The position numbers and the translations under genes are program-made. A stretch of DNA of 64,000 nt, taken from Celerinatantimonas sp046054195 (lineage in GTDB: Bacteria; Pseudomonadota; Gammaproteobacteria; Enterobacterales; Celerinatantimonadaceae). The stretch is taken from NCBI RefSeq assembly GCF_046054195.1, contig NZ_JBEQCS010000002.1, positions 1 through 64,000 on the forward strand, read 5' to 3'. Numbering within the stretch: the first letter of the stretch is position 1; each line of letters begins with the position of its first letter. The notes beneath the pieces were generated by a model. The model did not search any database, was not told where the DNA came from, and saw only the letters and a program-made list of their open reading frames with translations. Shown piece by piece: positions 46,219 through 57,400 of this stretch.

Positions 46219-46278
46219 ATAAGGAATAGTTTAAATAAAAATAATTCATTTTTGGACTAGTTTGGAACTCCTTATACT
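46219..46278 (+). promoter_or_regulatory. Candidate LysR site and promoter of cidA-lrgB
   Basis: ATAAGGA at 46219-46225 and TCCTTAT at 46269-46275 form spaced inverted half-sites. TATACT at 46273-46278 is a good -10 element, with TTGGAC only 15 bp before it, suggesting activator dependence. Prediction by eye. Confidence 0.35.
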
Positions 46279-46319
46279 GTGAGGCACTTCACAAATATTA
46301 ACAAGAGTTATTAACGCAA

Positions 46320-46742
46320 ATGCTGCGGATCAGAGTTCTTTTACTCACATGTACACAAGTTTTTATCCTCTCTCTTATTTGGATGGCAGCCAACGTTTTC
46401 GTCCAGCGCTGGCATATTCCAGTACCATCTAATTTAGTGGGATTATGTCTGTTGCTCATTTTAGTCTTCGCTCGAGTCATTCGTCCGGATTGGCTGCGCT
46501 TAGGGGCCAGCTGGCTATTGGCTGAAATGCTATTGTTTTTCGTACCCGCTGCTATTTCAGTGGTTAAATATCCGCAACTCGTTCGTCAATTTGGCTTACA
46601 AATCATCTCAGTTATTTTCTTAAGCACCGTCTGTGTAATTGTTTCAACCGCTTGGACTGTCGATAAAATGCATCGTCTTGAAGTTCGCCTGGCTCGTCGG
46701 CGGGATAATAAACTTGCTTTATTACATCGGAGTAACCGTTAA
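46320..46742 (+). CDS. CidA/LrgA family holin-like membrane protein
   Basis: 140-residue protein with four membrane helices; family motif IPVPSNLVGLCLLLILV followed by LGASWLLAEMLLFFVPAAISVVKY. The CidA/LrgA family is holin-like and has been tied to cell lysis control and pyruvate transport. Its stop overlaps the start of the LrgB-type gene by 1 bp (TAATG), so the two are coupled. Confidence 0.9.
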   Translation: MLRIRVLLLTCTQVFILSLIWMAANVFVQRWHIPVPSNLVGLCLLLILVFARVIRPDWLRLGASWLLAEMLLFFVPAAISVVKYPQLVRQFGLQIISVIFLSTVCVIVSTAWTVDKMHRLEVRLARRRDNKLALLHRSNR

Positions 46743-47431
46743 TGAGTAGTTCACTGTTGGCCTTTGGATGTTTTGTGCTGACGGTCATTTTGTACCTCAT
46801 CAGCAAATGGCTGTATCGAAAAAAAAGAATCGTCTTATTTATGCCATTGTTATTGGCACCGATTTTAATTTTAATTGTGGTGTTAGCGCTTAAAATTCCT
46901 TACCAAGACTATATCCAAGATTCACACTGGCTGTTGTGGATGTTAGGCCCTGCGACAGTTGCCTTTGCCATACCTATTTATGATCAGCGCAAACTTATCG
47001 CTAAACATTGGTTATCGCTGAGCGTTGGCGTCTGCGTGGCTGTCTTTGTAGCCGTGTTCAGCTCGGTTATGTTAGCCCGAGTATTTCACCTCTCGGTTGA
47101 GCTACAGCGCAGCTTGGCAATGCGCTCAATTACAACACCATTTGCCATTCAAGCCACCAAAATTATTGGGGGACAGACGGACTTAAACGCCGTGTTCGTT
47201 GTGATCACAGGTGTATTAGGAATGGCAATTGGTGAATTTACATTAACCTTAACCGCCATTCGCTCACGTCTTGGCAAGGGCGCAAGTTTAGGGGCTTGTG
47301 CGCATGGCGCCGGAACAGCCAAAGCTTATCAGCTTGGCCACACCGAAGGCGTTACCTCAAGCGTGATTATGATGCTCGCTGGGGTCATTACCGTCTGTGC
47401 AGCTCCGCTGATTGGCCATGTCTTTTGGTAA
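46742..47431 (+). CDS. LrgB/CidB family membrane protein
   Basis: 229-residue LrgB protein with several membrane helices; hallmark segments MLGPATVAFAIPIYDQRKLI, SITTPFAIQATKIIGG and GACAHGAGTAKAYQLG. Works with the preceding CidA/LrgA-type protein. Closed by a strong terminator. Confidence 0.92.
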   Translation: MSSSLLAFGCFVLTVILYLISKWLYRKKRIVLFMPLLLAPILILIVVLALKIPYQDYIQDSHWLLWMLGPATVAFAIPIYDQRKLIAKHWLSLSVGVCVAVFVAVFSSVMLARVFHLSVELQRSLAMRSITTPFAIQATKIIGGQTDLNAVFVVITGVLGMAIGEFTLTLTAIRSRLGKGASLGACAHGAGTAKAYQLGHTEGVTSSVIMMLAGVITVCAAPLIGHVFW

Positions 47432-47484
47432 GATATCTATAAGCTTATGCGAGATTGTGTGGCGTTAGCTTAACTTTAGACATT

Positions 47485-47517
47485 AAGCATCTGGATAAAA
47501 CCAGATGCTTTTTTGTT
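47485..47517 (+). terminator. Rho-independent terminator after lrgB
   Basis: A perfect 10-bp stem AAGCATCTGG/CCAGATGCTT with loop ATAAAA, followed by TTTTGTT. Confidence 0.85.
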
Positions 47518-47529
47518 GCATCATGAAAA

Positions 47530-48624
47530 TTAAGCTTCCGGCTCTGGCTGCGGCAGCGATTCGATATGCAACGTTTGTGTTGGGAACGCACAATCAGCAC
47601 CATTTTGATGAATGATAGCTAATGTTTTGAGCAACACATCTTGCTTAATCTGATGATATTCCTTCCAGTCCACGGTTTTTGTAAAGGTATAGATAAAGAA
47701 ATCCAAACTGGAGGCGCCAAAACCATTAAAATTCACCATCAAGGTTTTATTAGTATCAATCGCCTCATGACTTTGCAGCATCGCTTTGACTTGCTCAACA
47801 ATCGTACTAACTTGCTCCGCATCCTGATAGCGAACACCGATGGTCTCGTAAATTCGCCGATTCAGCATCCGAGATGGGTTTTCAACTGATACTTGAGTAA
47901 ACACTGAATTGGGCACATAAAGTGGGCGTTGATCAAAAGTGCGAATTTTAGTGACTCGAAATCCAATCCGCTCAACCGTGCCTTCAATCGCGCGATCAGG
48001 GCTTCTAATCCAGTCACCAACCCGAAACGGTTTATCCAAGTAGATGACAAACGCCCCGAAAAAATTGGCTAATAAGTCTTTGGCAGCCATACCAATGACC
48101 AACCCACCGACACCACCAAAGGCCAATAATCCTGAGATGCTAACGCCTAGGCTCTGAAAAACAGTCAGTAATACAATAATGATGATGGAAGCTTTAAGAA
48201 GCTTCGCTACGGCCTGAACAGTTGTGGCATCGCGCCCCTTGGCGATAAATTCATCTTCGCCACTGTTGGTAACCCGCCAAGCTGCCAGCGCAAACAAGAC
48301 TTCAAGACAGACCTTGCGAATGACTGGCAAATATTGCGCTAGATTAGAATCAATCCTATCGGCAACACTATCGGCAACCAGACTGAGCCCTAATAATAAA
48401 ATAAACCAACTCACAGGCCCATTGAGCGATTCCCATAAAATATTGTCCCAGTGGGTCTGCGAACGTTCCGCAAGCTTAACAATACGTTTGCCAATAATAC
48501 GCCATACCAGCGTTGCCAGTAGAGTCACCGCAATAATGCAACCAACCTCAATTGCCCAGCCTTGGCCTAATTCATGAGTTAGCTGAGCAAATTGCGTATG
48601 AAACCAACTCTCAATGGTTCCCAT
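47530..48624 (-). CDS. ynaI: YnaI-type mechanosensitive channel (MscS family)
   Basis: 364 residues: about five N-terminal membrane helices, the pore-lining helix (ISGLLAFGGVGGLVIGMAAKDLLANFFGAFVIYLD) and the cytoplasmic beta and alpha/beta cage (PFRVGDWIRSPDRAIEGTVERIGFRVTKIRTFDQRPLYVPNSVF). This stretch is almost identical in pattern to E. coli YnaI, a low-conductance channel that opens on hypo-osmotic shock. Convergent with lrgB; upstream of the pel operon terminus on the same strand but 83 bp away, so probably independent. Confidence 0.92.
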   Translation of the reverse strand: MGTIESWFHTQFAQLTHELGQGWAIEVGCIIAVTLLATLVWRIIGKRIVKLAERSQTHWDNILWESLNGPVSWFILLLGLSLVADSVADRIDSNLAQYLPVIRKVCLEVLFALAAWRVTNSGEDEFIAKGRDATTVQAVAKLLKASIIIIVLLTVFQSLGVSISGLLAFGGVGGLVIGMAAKDLLANFFGAFVIYLDKPFRVGDWIRSPDRAIEGTVERIGFRVTKIRTFDQRPLYVPNSVFTQVSVENPSRMLNRRIYETIGVRYQDAEQVSTIVEQVKAMLQSHEAIDTNKTLMVNFNGFGASSLDFFIYTFTKTVDWKEYHQIKQDVLLKTLAIIHQNGADCAFPTQTLHIESLPQPEPEA

Positions 48625-48707
48625 AGATAAAATGTCTCATTGATAAATTTCCTTATAAATCTTAGAGAAGAGTCCATTGAAGCTCAATGAGAAAATAAGG
48701 TTAGTCA

Positions 48708-50075
48708 CTACTTTTGAAACATAAATGTTCTGTATTCTAGTTTATCAAATTGCCGAGAGAGCAAAATGAGTGCAATAGCGGTGGTTAATAAAACAGCTAT
48801 TGAAAATCCATACCCATAGTAATATGGACCTAACCAAAGACTTAGATAAGTCAATAAACCATTCGTAACCATAAATATGGCACTGATAGCCAATACGCTG
48901 AACCGCTTATCCAAATAATACATCACATTGATAATTCCCAATAAAACAACCTGTAACCCAACCCCAAGGACATCAATATTCAATAACTCTGAATAGCTGC
49001 TATCAATATGAAAAAATTTCAGAAGTGCCGACCCTGATACCCAAATCAATGCAACTGTAATACCTTGCACTTTCGCAATATCATAGATTCCAGCTTTAAC
49101 CGAAGAAACCATTGCTTGTTTAACTGTTTGAATTTGCTCTAGAGAAGCGCCCTGAATAACCGCACTATAAAAGTTACGATGCTGCTCTACAAAATCAGTT
49201 TCAATCCGAACGAGGAAAACGGCCATTCCAGGAATAACCGAAAGGTAGGCTAAAAATATTGGTAGGTCATAAATTGGATTTGCCCGTAAAGGCCCAAGCA
49301 CGGACACTGATGTTACAGGGTCATACCAAAAGATGATTTTATCAATCCATGCAGATAGGTTATAAAAGAGGCCACACAATAATAAGCTTAAATGAACATT
49401 TCGGCGTTTTAAAAAGTCAAAACATACCAGCTGGGCACTTGGATAACGACGAACAATAAGCCACAGAAAAGTAAATAACAGAACCGCTTCACCGATTAAA
49501 AAGGCCAAAAATAACCCGTTCAGACTATACGAATTTAGAGCGATTGCCGCTAATACCATACAACTATAACCAATCAGCATGGTCAGTATAATTTGGTTAT
49601 ATTCTTTCATGCCAGAAAGAAAAATAGTCGTAAGCCACTGATTACATAAACAGACAAATCCCCCCATAATCAGAAACTTGGTTATATTATCGAGTGGGAT
49701 AAATGGCCAAACAATCAGACATAGCCCCAAAGAGACCAACGTCACGAAAAATATTGCACCTAAGAGATTGCTAACAATTCGGTCATACGCCTTTTTATAG
49801 ATAAGATCCGAGATGTAGCGAGTTAACATCAGCTGCAGTCCTCCGGTCACAACCAGAGAAGCACACATCATATATGTCACTGTTATCAAAAATTGGACAA
49901 TTAAACTTTGGGGAGCGATGCGACCTAGGCTTAACAAACCAATCACTAACAGCGCAACAATCGATAATAACCATGGGCCAGAGCCGATGACACCAGCATA
50001 ACCGTATGCCTGAATCACCGACAACAGCGTGTTCTGTTTTAAGATCTTACGAATTTCAAACCCTATTCCAGCCAT
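48708..50075 (-). CDS. pelG: PelG, Wzx-like inner-membrane protein
   Basis: 455 residues with about twelve membrane helices; N-terminus MAGIGFEIRKILKQNTLLS is typical of PelG. With PelD, PelE and PelF it forms the inner-membrane synthase/transport complex for the Pel polysaccharide. Last gene of the operon; its start abuts the pelF stop (1-bp overlap). Confidence 0.95.
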   Translation of the reverse strand: MAGIGFEIRKILKQNTLLSVIQAYGYAGVIGSGPWLLSIVALLVIGLLSLGRIAPQSLIVQFLITVTYMMCASLVVTGGLQLMLTRYISDLIYKKAYDRIVSNLLGAIFFVTLVSLGLCLIVWPFIPLDNITKFLIMGGFVCLCNQWLTTIFLSGMKEYNQIILTMLIGYSCMVLAAIALNSYSLNGLFLAFLIGEAVLLFTFLWLIVRRYPSAQLVCFDFLKRRNVHLSLLLCGLFYNLSAWIDKIIFWYDPVTSVSVLGPLRANPIYDLPIFLAYLSVIPGMAVFLVRIETDFVEQHRNFYSAVIQGASLEQIQTVKQAMVSSVKAGIYDIAKVQGITVALIWVSGSALLKFFHIDSSYSELLNIDVLGVGLQVVLLGIINVMYYLDKRFSVLAISAIFMVTNGLLTYLSLWLGPYYYGYGFSIAVLLTTAIALILLSRQFDKLEYRTFMFQK

Positions 50076-51574
50076 TACATAAGATCCTTATACTGTTGAC
50101 GATATAGAGAGAACATAAGTTGCTCACCATAAAACTGATTCACTCGTTTCAAACCACTTTGTCGATAGCATTGCCAACGCTCGGGATCGGCTAACATTTT
50201 GGCAATGGTTTGTCCGGTCGTTACTGCTGAAGCGATTGGAACTAACTCTCCTGATGGACCTAACGCTTTATCTTGCTCTGTATAGCCATTAATTAGCTCA
50301 TTGCATGAGCCAACCTGAGTCGCTAATACAGGAACTCCAGATGCCATCGATTCTAATAAAACTAATGGCTGAGCTTCTGAGATAGAAGTCAACGCGGTTA
50401 ATCCAAGCTGCGGAAATATCTCAACCACATTCTGCATACCTAAAAATTTGATATGAGACTCAAGATCTAAGCTTTTTACCAGTAGCCGACATTCCGCTAC
50501 ATAAGCTTCATCTTCATCTAACGGGCCGACTATCCACCCTTCAATACTAGAGTTATATGCAATAGCTTCTTTAATTGAGCGGATGAACGTTTTAATATCT
50601 TTAATAGGAACAACGCGACCAATGAGCCCAACGACATTCGAAATGCTTGGCCGGTCCTGCTGAGCTATTTGGCTAAACCTTTCCAGAGCAATCCCATTTG
50701 CAATCACATCTGTTCGCTCACTCGGTGCCCCATCACGAATTTGGCGCTGTTGATTTCCGGGATAAAGAGAAGTTATTCGCTGAGCTTGCTGATAAGCACT
50801 ACGCCCAAGTTGTTCAAAGAATTTAATCCACATTTGGCGCATATCACCCATTGTGGCATTCAAATTGGCATATAACTTCGCTTCCGATTCTTGGATCCAT
50901 TCAGCTTGAATCAGATCAATCGTACGTTCTTTGGTATAGATACCATGCTCTGTCAATAGAAATGGGGTCTGATGCAACGCATGAATGCCAGCCCCTAAAA
51001 ATCCAGCGTATCCAGTTGATATCGAGTGAACGACTCGCGTTTTAGGCGCCTGACGAGCTAATTCAGCGATTTTAAACAATGGCGCAAACATACTGCGATA
51101 AGTCCAAAAGAAATTGATAAAAGAGGGATCATCACAATAACGCTCAAAATACTGACAAATCACATCCCAAGAGGCCTCAGAATATAAAAAATCTGTCATT
51201 TCAAAGCCATTTAGTACCCCTAAAGAACTAAACAATTCCTTGATATTTTCTTCAGGGATAGGCCTATCTGTTTGCCGGAAGTAATATTGCAAAGCTAGCC
51301 AATGATTAAACGCGTTTTTATTACCACTTCGCCTATTAGGCGTATGTGGCGCTTTTATATCCATTAAATAATGGGTATGTAACGCAGTCACATTTTTAGG
51401 TAACTGGTATTGCATAGGACCATATGCGGCTTTGCTCCCACCTAAAAACATCAGCTCAAAAGTAAGCTCTGGTAAACCTTGAATAAGCTGATGAACCCAA
51501 CTAGAAACACCACCACGAATATATGGATATGTTCCTTCAAGTAACAATAAAATATCAGCAACTGGCTTGGTCAC
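50075..51574 (-). CDS. pelF: PelF, GT4 glycosyltransferase
   Basis: 499-residue cytosolic GT-B glycosyltransferase that polymerises Pel (GalNAc-rich) from UDP-sugars. N-terminal LLLEGTYPYIRGGVSSWVHQLIQGLPEL and C-terminal nucleotide-sugar region LTSISEAQPLVLLESMASGVPVLATQVGSCNELI (E-x7-E type) are clear. Overlaps the pelE end by 20 bp. Confidence 0.96.
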   Translation of the reverse strand: MTKPVADILLLLEGTYPYIRGGVSSWVHQLIQGLPELTFELMFLGGSKAAYGPMQYQLPKNVTALHTHYLMDIKAPHTPNRRSGNKNAFNHWLALQYYFRQTDRPIPEENIKELFSSLGVLNGFEMTDFLYSEASWDVICQYFERYCDDPSFINFFWTYRSMFAPLFKIAELARQAPKTRVVHSISTGYAGFLGAGIHALHQTPFLLTEHGIYTKERTIDLIQAEWIQESEAKLYANLNATMGDMRQMWIKFFEQLGRSAYQQAQRITSLYPGNQQRQIRDGAPSERTDVIANGIALERFSQIAQQDRPSISNVVGLIGRVVPIKDIKTFIRSIKEAIAYNSSIEGWIVGPLDEDEAYVAECRLLVKSLDLESHIKFLGMQNVVEIFPQLGLTALTSISEAQPLVLLESMASGVPVLATQVGSCNELINGYTEQDKALGPSGELVPIASAVTTGQTIAKMLADPERWQCYRQSGLKRVNQFYGEQLMFSLYRQQYKDLM

Positions 51575-52547
51575 ACCAATACTCCCGAATTTGTTGTAAC
51601 TGAGCAGGCATGCCTTCCACTGGTAATTGTTTTAGATAGTTTTGGCACAACGCGTAATCTTGTTGAGCAAATGCTACCTCCGCCATATAAGGATTAATCC
51701 GGCGTGCATCCAGCCCCTGTTCACGGGCTTTTAAGAATTGTTTCTTCGCTAAATCCAACTTTTCATGTGCTAAATAAATTCGTCCAAGAAATAGCTCTTT
51801 GATATTCGATGGCTCTAATTCTATGCTTTGAAGAACGTAATCGGTGGCTTTGGTTAATACATAATCTTTAACCGCCCCTTGAGCCAAACCTAGATAACTC
51901 AGTTCCCAATAACTCTCTGCTATCTTTTGCTGATAATATGCTTTTAATGTATCGCTCGAAGTCTGCGTTAAAAGTTCTTCATTTGTTGCTATTTTCTTAT
52001 TCAGGCGATTCTCTTTGCCATCTAAAAATGAATAGGCCAGCAGACGAACATCATCGCTTAGATCGCTCAATGCCAAACGCAACAGAGGAACTGAATGTTC
52101 ATCATCCATATTGCGAGTCGTCATTACCGCTGCAAGTCGTTTTTTAGACTCGCCAGCATGTTTAATCACCGCCTGAATTCCAGCGTTTGAGTAATAGTTA
52201 TGTTCTTCACTAACGGATATCGGTATATATGGTAGATCAGGAATCTGATAGCTACGAAACAACTCATCTTGGTCCTTCTTGGGGCGATGATAAGCGATAA
52301 TAAGCGTTATCAAACCAATGGTTGCAACTACCGGAGCGACAATTAATAACGACCATAAAAATAGCACGCTCTTTGTTTTAGGCTCCCGATAACGCGCAGG
52401 AAGTGCACGCCACAAAACGAGACTCAAGAACAAAGCCACAAGCAGATCAGCAATGCCTGCAAGTAGCAATGAATGATGAATAAGTAAAAATACGGCCCCA
52501 ATCTGCCCTATAAAACCTAGCAATAAGGCAACGATATAAAACAACAT
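51555..52547 (-). CDS. pelE: PelE, inner-membrane TPR protein
   Basis: 330 residues: two N-terminal membrane segments plus another near residue 75, then a soluble region with TPR-like helices (TDYVLQSIELEPSNIKELFLGRIYLAHEKLDLAKKQF). PelE scaffolds the PelD/PelF/PelG complex. Start overlaps the pelD stop by 1 bp. Confidence 0.93.
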   Translation of the reverse strand: MLFYIVALLLGFIGQIGAVFLLIHHSLLLAGIADLLVALFLSLVLWRALPARYREPKTKSVLFLWSLLIVAPVVATIGLITLIIAYHRPKKDQDELFRSYQIPDLPYIPISVSEEHNYYSNAGIQAVIKHAGESKKRLAAVMTTRNMDDEHSVPLLRLALSDLSDDVRLLAYSFLDGKENRLNKKIATNEELLTQTSSDTLKAYYQQKIAESYWELSYLGLAQGAVKDYVLTKATDYVLQSIELEPSNIKELFLGRIYLAHEKLDLAKKQFLKAREQGLDARRINPYMAEVAFAQQDYALCQNYLKQLPVEGMPAQLQQIREYWCDQASC

Positions 52548-53875
52548 TATGAATATGCCTCAACAAACTGCGGCTCATTTACTCGTGGTTTTAATATTTG
52601 CTCTAATTGCTCAGGCATAGCAGGCAGTGATAATTGAGTTGTCAACTCAATTCCAAGCTGCTCAAATGACTGACCAATAGATTGCATACACCATTGTTCT
52701 ATACGATTTATAAAACCTTGGCGGTCCATTTCATTGGCAAGTGGCATCAAAATAGTCAATGAATGATTAACTGCGTCATCAAAATAGACATCCAGTCCAC
52801 GACGGGTTGCTCGCAGATAATCGAGCAATCGATTTACCTGTAAATTTGCCGCTTTTGAGTGAATCTTAATAAGTTGAGCCGATGTATCGTAACGTTTAGC
52901 CTGTGACTGAATATGCCAAACCTGTGCATAGAACTGTTCGAACTCTTGGCTATCCATCACCGGATTAGTCACCGAATGACGCAATAGATCACCAATGTGA
53001 CCCGCCATGACAGTTAAAAGTCGTAAGGTTTCTTCACGCAAAGAAAAAAATTGAACTTTCTCAACTAAAATCATCGCATAAATCTTATCAACGTGATCCA
53101 GCAGTGGAATCGCAATCTGATAATGACTCACTGAACTTGCCGAGTTCATCGCAATACTGGCTACCTGCTGACGTTCAAATAGCCGATGGATGAGCGGATC
53201 ATCAAATTTAACAGCGCCAACTTCACCCACAGTAGCTATTGCATCTGGATTAATTTGCTTACCATCAACACAATAAAAACCTGCGACCTGAAAGCCACCA
53301 TACTCACTGAACAGTTGTAAAATTGGCCGTGCCGCACCTGCAATATTTCTATCAGGTAAGCTATTAATTAGTTTGCCAACTGACTGTAAAGATTCACGTA
53401 AACTTAATTGATGCCCAGCCAACATAATCTCGAGACGGTCATGGGACACCCGCAAAAGATGATAATGACGCGTAAAAGTTTGCAGCCTATCTTCAGCATA
53501 TTCTAAATTTAATCGCATTTTTTGGTTATTCTTAAACCAGGCATCGGCAAATTCCCCTGCGATCATTACCGCAACCAATTCCCCGACCCAAACAGAATAA
53601 CCCGAAATATCCATCAGCTGTTCATGGTTGTACTCAGCAATCAAAAACTGGAAAAGCCCAATCAGAACAATGCTACAGACGCCTTTAAAAAATCCATAGC
53701 GCAGCGCTACAACCAACGGAACAAGCAATGGCCATGGAAATGTTGCCAACTGCCAGAATGGGTCATGTCTATGAGTTAGCCAAGTTATAACTATCACTAC
53801 TAGACTAAAAAAAACGACCTCGGACCAGATTCTGTGTGAAGATGGCTGATTCTCAGTGTTTACAAGCTTTTTCAC
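52547..53875 (-). CDS. pelD: PelD, c-di-GMP receptor of Pel synthesis
   Basis: 442 residues: N-terminal membrane helices (about 20-110), a short coiled coil, a GAF domain (about 165-300) and a degenerate GGDEF domain. An RxxD motif, the family inhibitory-site type that binds c-di-GMP in Pseudomonas PelD, is visible as Arg359-Gly-Leu-Asp362 (ATRRGLDVYF), with an Arg at 391 that could be the distal ligand. This suggests that Pel production is switched on by c-di-GMP here too. Overlaps pelC and pelE by 1 bp each. Confidence 0.95.
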   Translation of the reverse strand: MKKLVNTENQPSSHRIWSEVVFFSLVVIVITWLTHRHDPFWQLATFPWPLLVPLVVALRYGFFKGVCSIVLIGLFQFLIAEYNHEQLMDISGYSVWVGELVAVMIAGEFADAWFKNNQKMRLNLEYAEDRLQTFTRHYHLLRVSHDRLEIMLAGHQLSLRESLQSVGKLINSLPDRNIAGAARPILQLFSEYGGFQVAGFYCVDGKQINPDAIATVGEVGAVKFDDPLIHRLFERQQVASIAMNSASSVSHYQIAIPLLDHVDKIYAMILVEKVQFFSLREETLRLLTVMAGHIGDLLRHSVTNPVMDSQEFEQFYAQVWHIQSQAKRYDTSAQLIKIHSKAANLQVNRLLDYLRATRRGLDVYFDDAVNHSLTILMPLANEMDRQGFINRIEQWCMQSIGQSFEQLGIELTTQLSLPAMPEQLEQILKPRVNEPQFVEAYS

Positions 53876-54384
53876 TAGATGCCTTCAATATGTGAAATCA
53901 GTTGCGCTATAACTTTTTGCCCAACCGATGAAACGCTTTCACGGCCCCATCCTGTTTTTGCTACAGTGCCGCTCCAAATGACTTTATCTGTATGCTTATC
54001 AACTAGCTGCAAAGTAACAGAGACGGTCGGTTCTCCATCGAGTCCGGCTTTATAACGCCATTCATCAATGCTGCCACTAAGCACATAGTCCGCCGATTGG
54101 TGACTTAGCCAAGCGTGGGCTGCATCTAAACGTTGTTGATCATCGATAGATGGCAAATTGCCCTGCGCCTTACGAGGGTACCGTAGCAAAGTTGGTAACT
54201 TTTGTTGGAACCATAAACTTGCCAGCATATCTTCTGCTCTCTGACCTGCCAGCGGAGTTTGGGTATAATTGACAAGTGGCATCAAGGCTACTTTTTGTTG
54301 AGCAGGTAATGCCACTGAGCTAACCCGGGTCGCAGAACATGCACTCAATAGCAAAAGGATGCTCATCCAAAGTACACGATACAT
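53875..54384 (-). CDS. pelC: PelC, outer-membrane lipoprotein
   Basis: 169 residues from the ATG at 54384, which has an excellent AAGGAGAAA SD (the frame is open to 54402). Signal peptide with lipobox LLLSACS, then a compact domain (VALMPLVNYTQTPLAGQRAEDMLASLW). In Pseudomonas PelC forms a dodecameric ring at the outer membrane that guides the cationic polymer to PelB. Length matches (172). Confidence 0.94.
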   Translation of the reverse strand: MYRVLWMSILLLLSACSATRVSSVALPAQQKVALMPLVNYTQTPLAGQRAEDMLASLWFQQKLPTLLRYPRKAQGNLPSIDDQQRLDAAHAWLSHQSADYVLSGSIDEWRYKAGLDGEPTVSVTLQLVDKHTDKVIWSGTVAKTGWGRESVSSVGQKVIAQLISHIEGI

Positions 54385-54403
54385 AGTTTCTCCTTCACAC
54401 ATT

Positions 54404-57400
54404 CTAAAAATGAACGTAATAATTTAGTTGCAGTTGTAAATCGCTTTTACCCGAGCGACTACGGGTTTGATAACGTGTTTGCACGCTTAGCAAATCATCA
54501 CTGATAATCGACCAACCAATACCGGCTACAGCTGCGAAATCTAGCTGTTTGACATTAGGTTGATAACCACCACTGAGGTCGATTTGCCAAGTTGGGGACA
54601 ATCCTAAATATGGGGGATTAAATTCAAGCCCTGGTCCTAGAGTGGTACCTAGCGCAATTCGGCGAAAAGCACTCATATTAGCTTCTTGGCCATTAATTGA
54701 ACGTATATGAGAAGAGCTCAACTGTTGCCAATTGACAGCTGAATACACACCCCAGAGAGGATCTTGATTTAAAATCTGATAGCTATAGCGCGTTTGATAT
54801 TGTTGACCGCTCGCTACTGGTTTATTTGAACTATCAAGAGTAATCTGCCACTGCGATGCGCTGAAATTCAATTGTTGTCTAGGCGAGAGCAAATACTCAG
54901 CTGATAGTTCAAGTTGATTTTGCTGTGCAAATGCTAACAATAAATCACTCTGATCCGTTCGCGTATGCCAACCAAGAGATGCTCCCAAACGTAACCGCTG
55001 AGTTGATTGATAGTTAAGCTTCGCTGTTAATCCATTGCGGCTTTGTAAAGCCCCATGGAAATAATCAACCTGCCCTTCAAGATCCCAGCGACCAGATAAA
55101 TAGTGCCCGTCAACAAGAAAATACTGGCCATCATTACCCAAGTTATTCACTTTAGCTAAACCGATTTTCCATTGGACTTGTGCAGCTGGGAAGTAAACAT
55201 TGAACTGCTGAGCAGACGAACTCAATCCTGCATTAGGCTGCAAACTTAGCTCGACAGCATGGAAGAAACTCGATCGAACACTACGAGCTAAGTCGTAATT
55301 GACAGATTCACGACTGTCTTGGTCAGCAACAAGCCAATTTTGCATAGCTCGATAAGGCTGACGTAAATAGATAAGCGCATTCACTTTATCGATAGGAGCT
55401 AACTGTTTTTTCGCAACCAACTGCCGAATATTGGTAAATTGACCATCCTGCATTGCCTGTTGCAGCTGTTGCCATGAAGGTAATAACTTGACAGCCCGAC
55501 GGTGTAACCACCATTGAGCTTGAGGCTGCTCAGATAAGGTTATTGCAAGATTATCTACTGACTCGTAATGGCGAAGATATGAATACGCTTTTGCTCCTCC
55601 CCATTGTGCAAGAAGTTGTTGGTAATCAGCCTGAGTATGAGGTAAATGCCCGATTAGATAGCGGTTTACCTTCCATGCCTCGGCTTTCATATGCATGTGA
55701 GTCAGCACATCTGACAAATTAACCCAATATGACAATTCGCTAGGCTGATTAGCAATACACCAGCGCAAATATCGATAAGCTAGCCGATAATCGCCTAACT
55801 CTAACGCCAAACTACTCAGTAAAGGAGCCCACTGCAGACTCATTGGCTCCGACTGGTGGGCACTTAAAATAGCCTGTGCATCTGCTTTATTATTGCTATC
55901 TACCGCTAACCACCCTAGGGATAACGCTGTCTCAGGCAAATTAGGGGCTAAGTTCTGCGCAGTTAGCAGCATCTGTTTAGCTAAACTATATTGTTGTTGA
56001 GACTGATACCATTGTCCTAGGGTTGACCAAGCAGAAGCCAACGCTGGTGAAGGCTTTTGCTGGGCTAACAATGGGGCCAACTTAGCCATTGAAGCACGGT
56101 CTTGTAGCTGCATACTGACTTGTGCAATAGCAACAAGATTAGAGTCACTCACTGGCTGATGCCATAAATAGTGCAGCAATGCTTTATTATGATTGCCAAA
56201 GCGTAATTGGCGATAACGAAGTTCAATCCCCAAGGATACGGGCCCCAATTGTTTCAAGTGGCTGTATCCCAAAAGTTCTAACTTGTCATTGCCGACCATT
56301 TCGGCGACCTGAGCTAAACTATCCCAATATACTGGCGTTGGGTCCTTAGAAACTGAAGCAAGAATTTTTAAAGCTTTTTCATTCTGGTTGTTCAGCCAAA
56401 ATGCCCGAGCAAACCATAGATGTGTTTGAGCTGTATCAGGACCTTGATAATGTGCCCACAAATGGCGAACCTTGCTTAAATGTCCTTGTTCATATAACGC
56501 TTTTAATAGCCAATATTGGCTGAATAACGATTTACCATTCAATCGTTCGTAACTGTGGATGTCTTGCACCATTTGGTTCGAATCACCTAGGTAGTAGTGA
56601 TCGCTCATCCAATGGTTGAAATCTTGCTTAGTCAACTTATGTTGTTCGCTAAGAAAGCGATAAATAACTATTTTGTCCTGATAGAGAAATAACCCATCAA
56701 CCGTGTGTAGTGTTTGTTTCGCTGACTTTAAGCTATGAAGAGGATCATTTGCTATCAACCATTGTAGTTGGTGCATGGCTAAAGTGATGTCGTCAGACCA
56801 CATAGCAATTTGCCATAACTGATGATGAAGGGCTTTATCTTTAGGTAATAAAAACAATAATTTCTTACTTGTTACACGGGCTTTAGACAAGTCATGATTG
56901 CCAATCTGAGCTTGCACTGCTTCACGTAAAACAGACTCATTATTTGGAAACTGATGAACTAAAGTATTGGCAGCTTGTTCTGTAATAGCGCGATCATCTG
57001 CAAATTTAGCTAGCTTCAGCGTGTGTTTAACATCTGACACATCGCCAAACTTTTGCCACCAAAGCAAAGCTTGTTTGGGGTGCTGGTCAGCTAATGCTGC
57101 TTGAATAGCCTGTTTATAATTGGTAGATGAGATACTCTTTTTATAGTTTTCAACAGCTAAATGTGCGTTATCATCTTGCATCCAAAATTGCGCAGCTTTA
57201 CCGTACTTATTGTGACGCTGATAATATTCAGCGACAGCCCCTTGTAATCCAGCCGCAGTGGCATAGCGAACAGATTGCTTTGACCATTGGCTCACAGGAC
57301 GAAAACTGGCAATCAAGGCATCTAAATCACGGTCATGATGGGCACCATGAGCCGTCCAGCGATGATAGATCACCTGCTGATATAGCTGATGATGAATATC

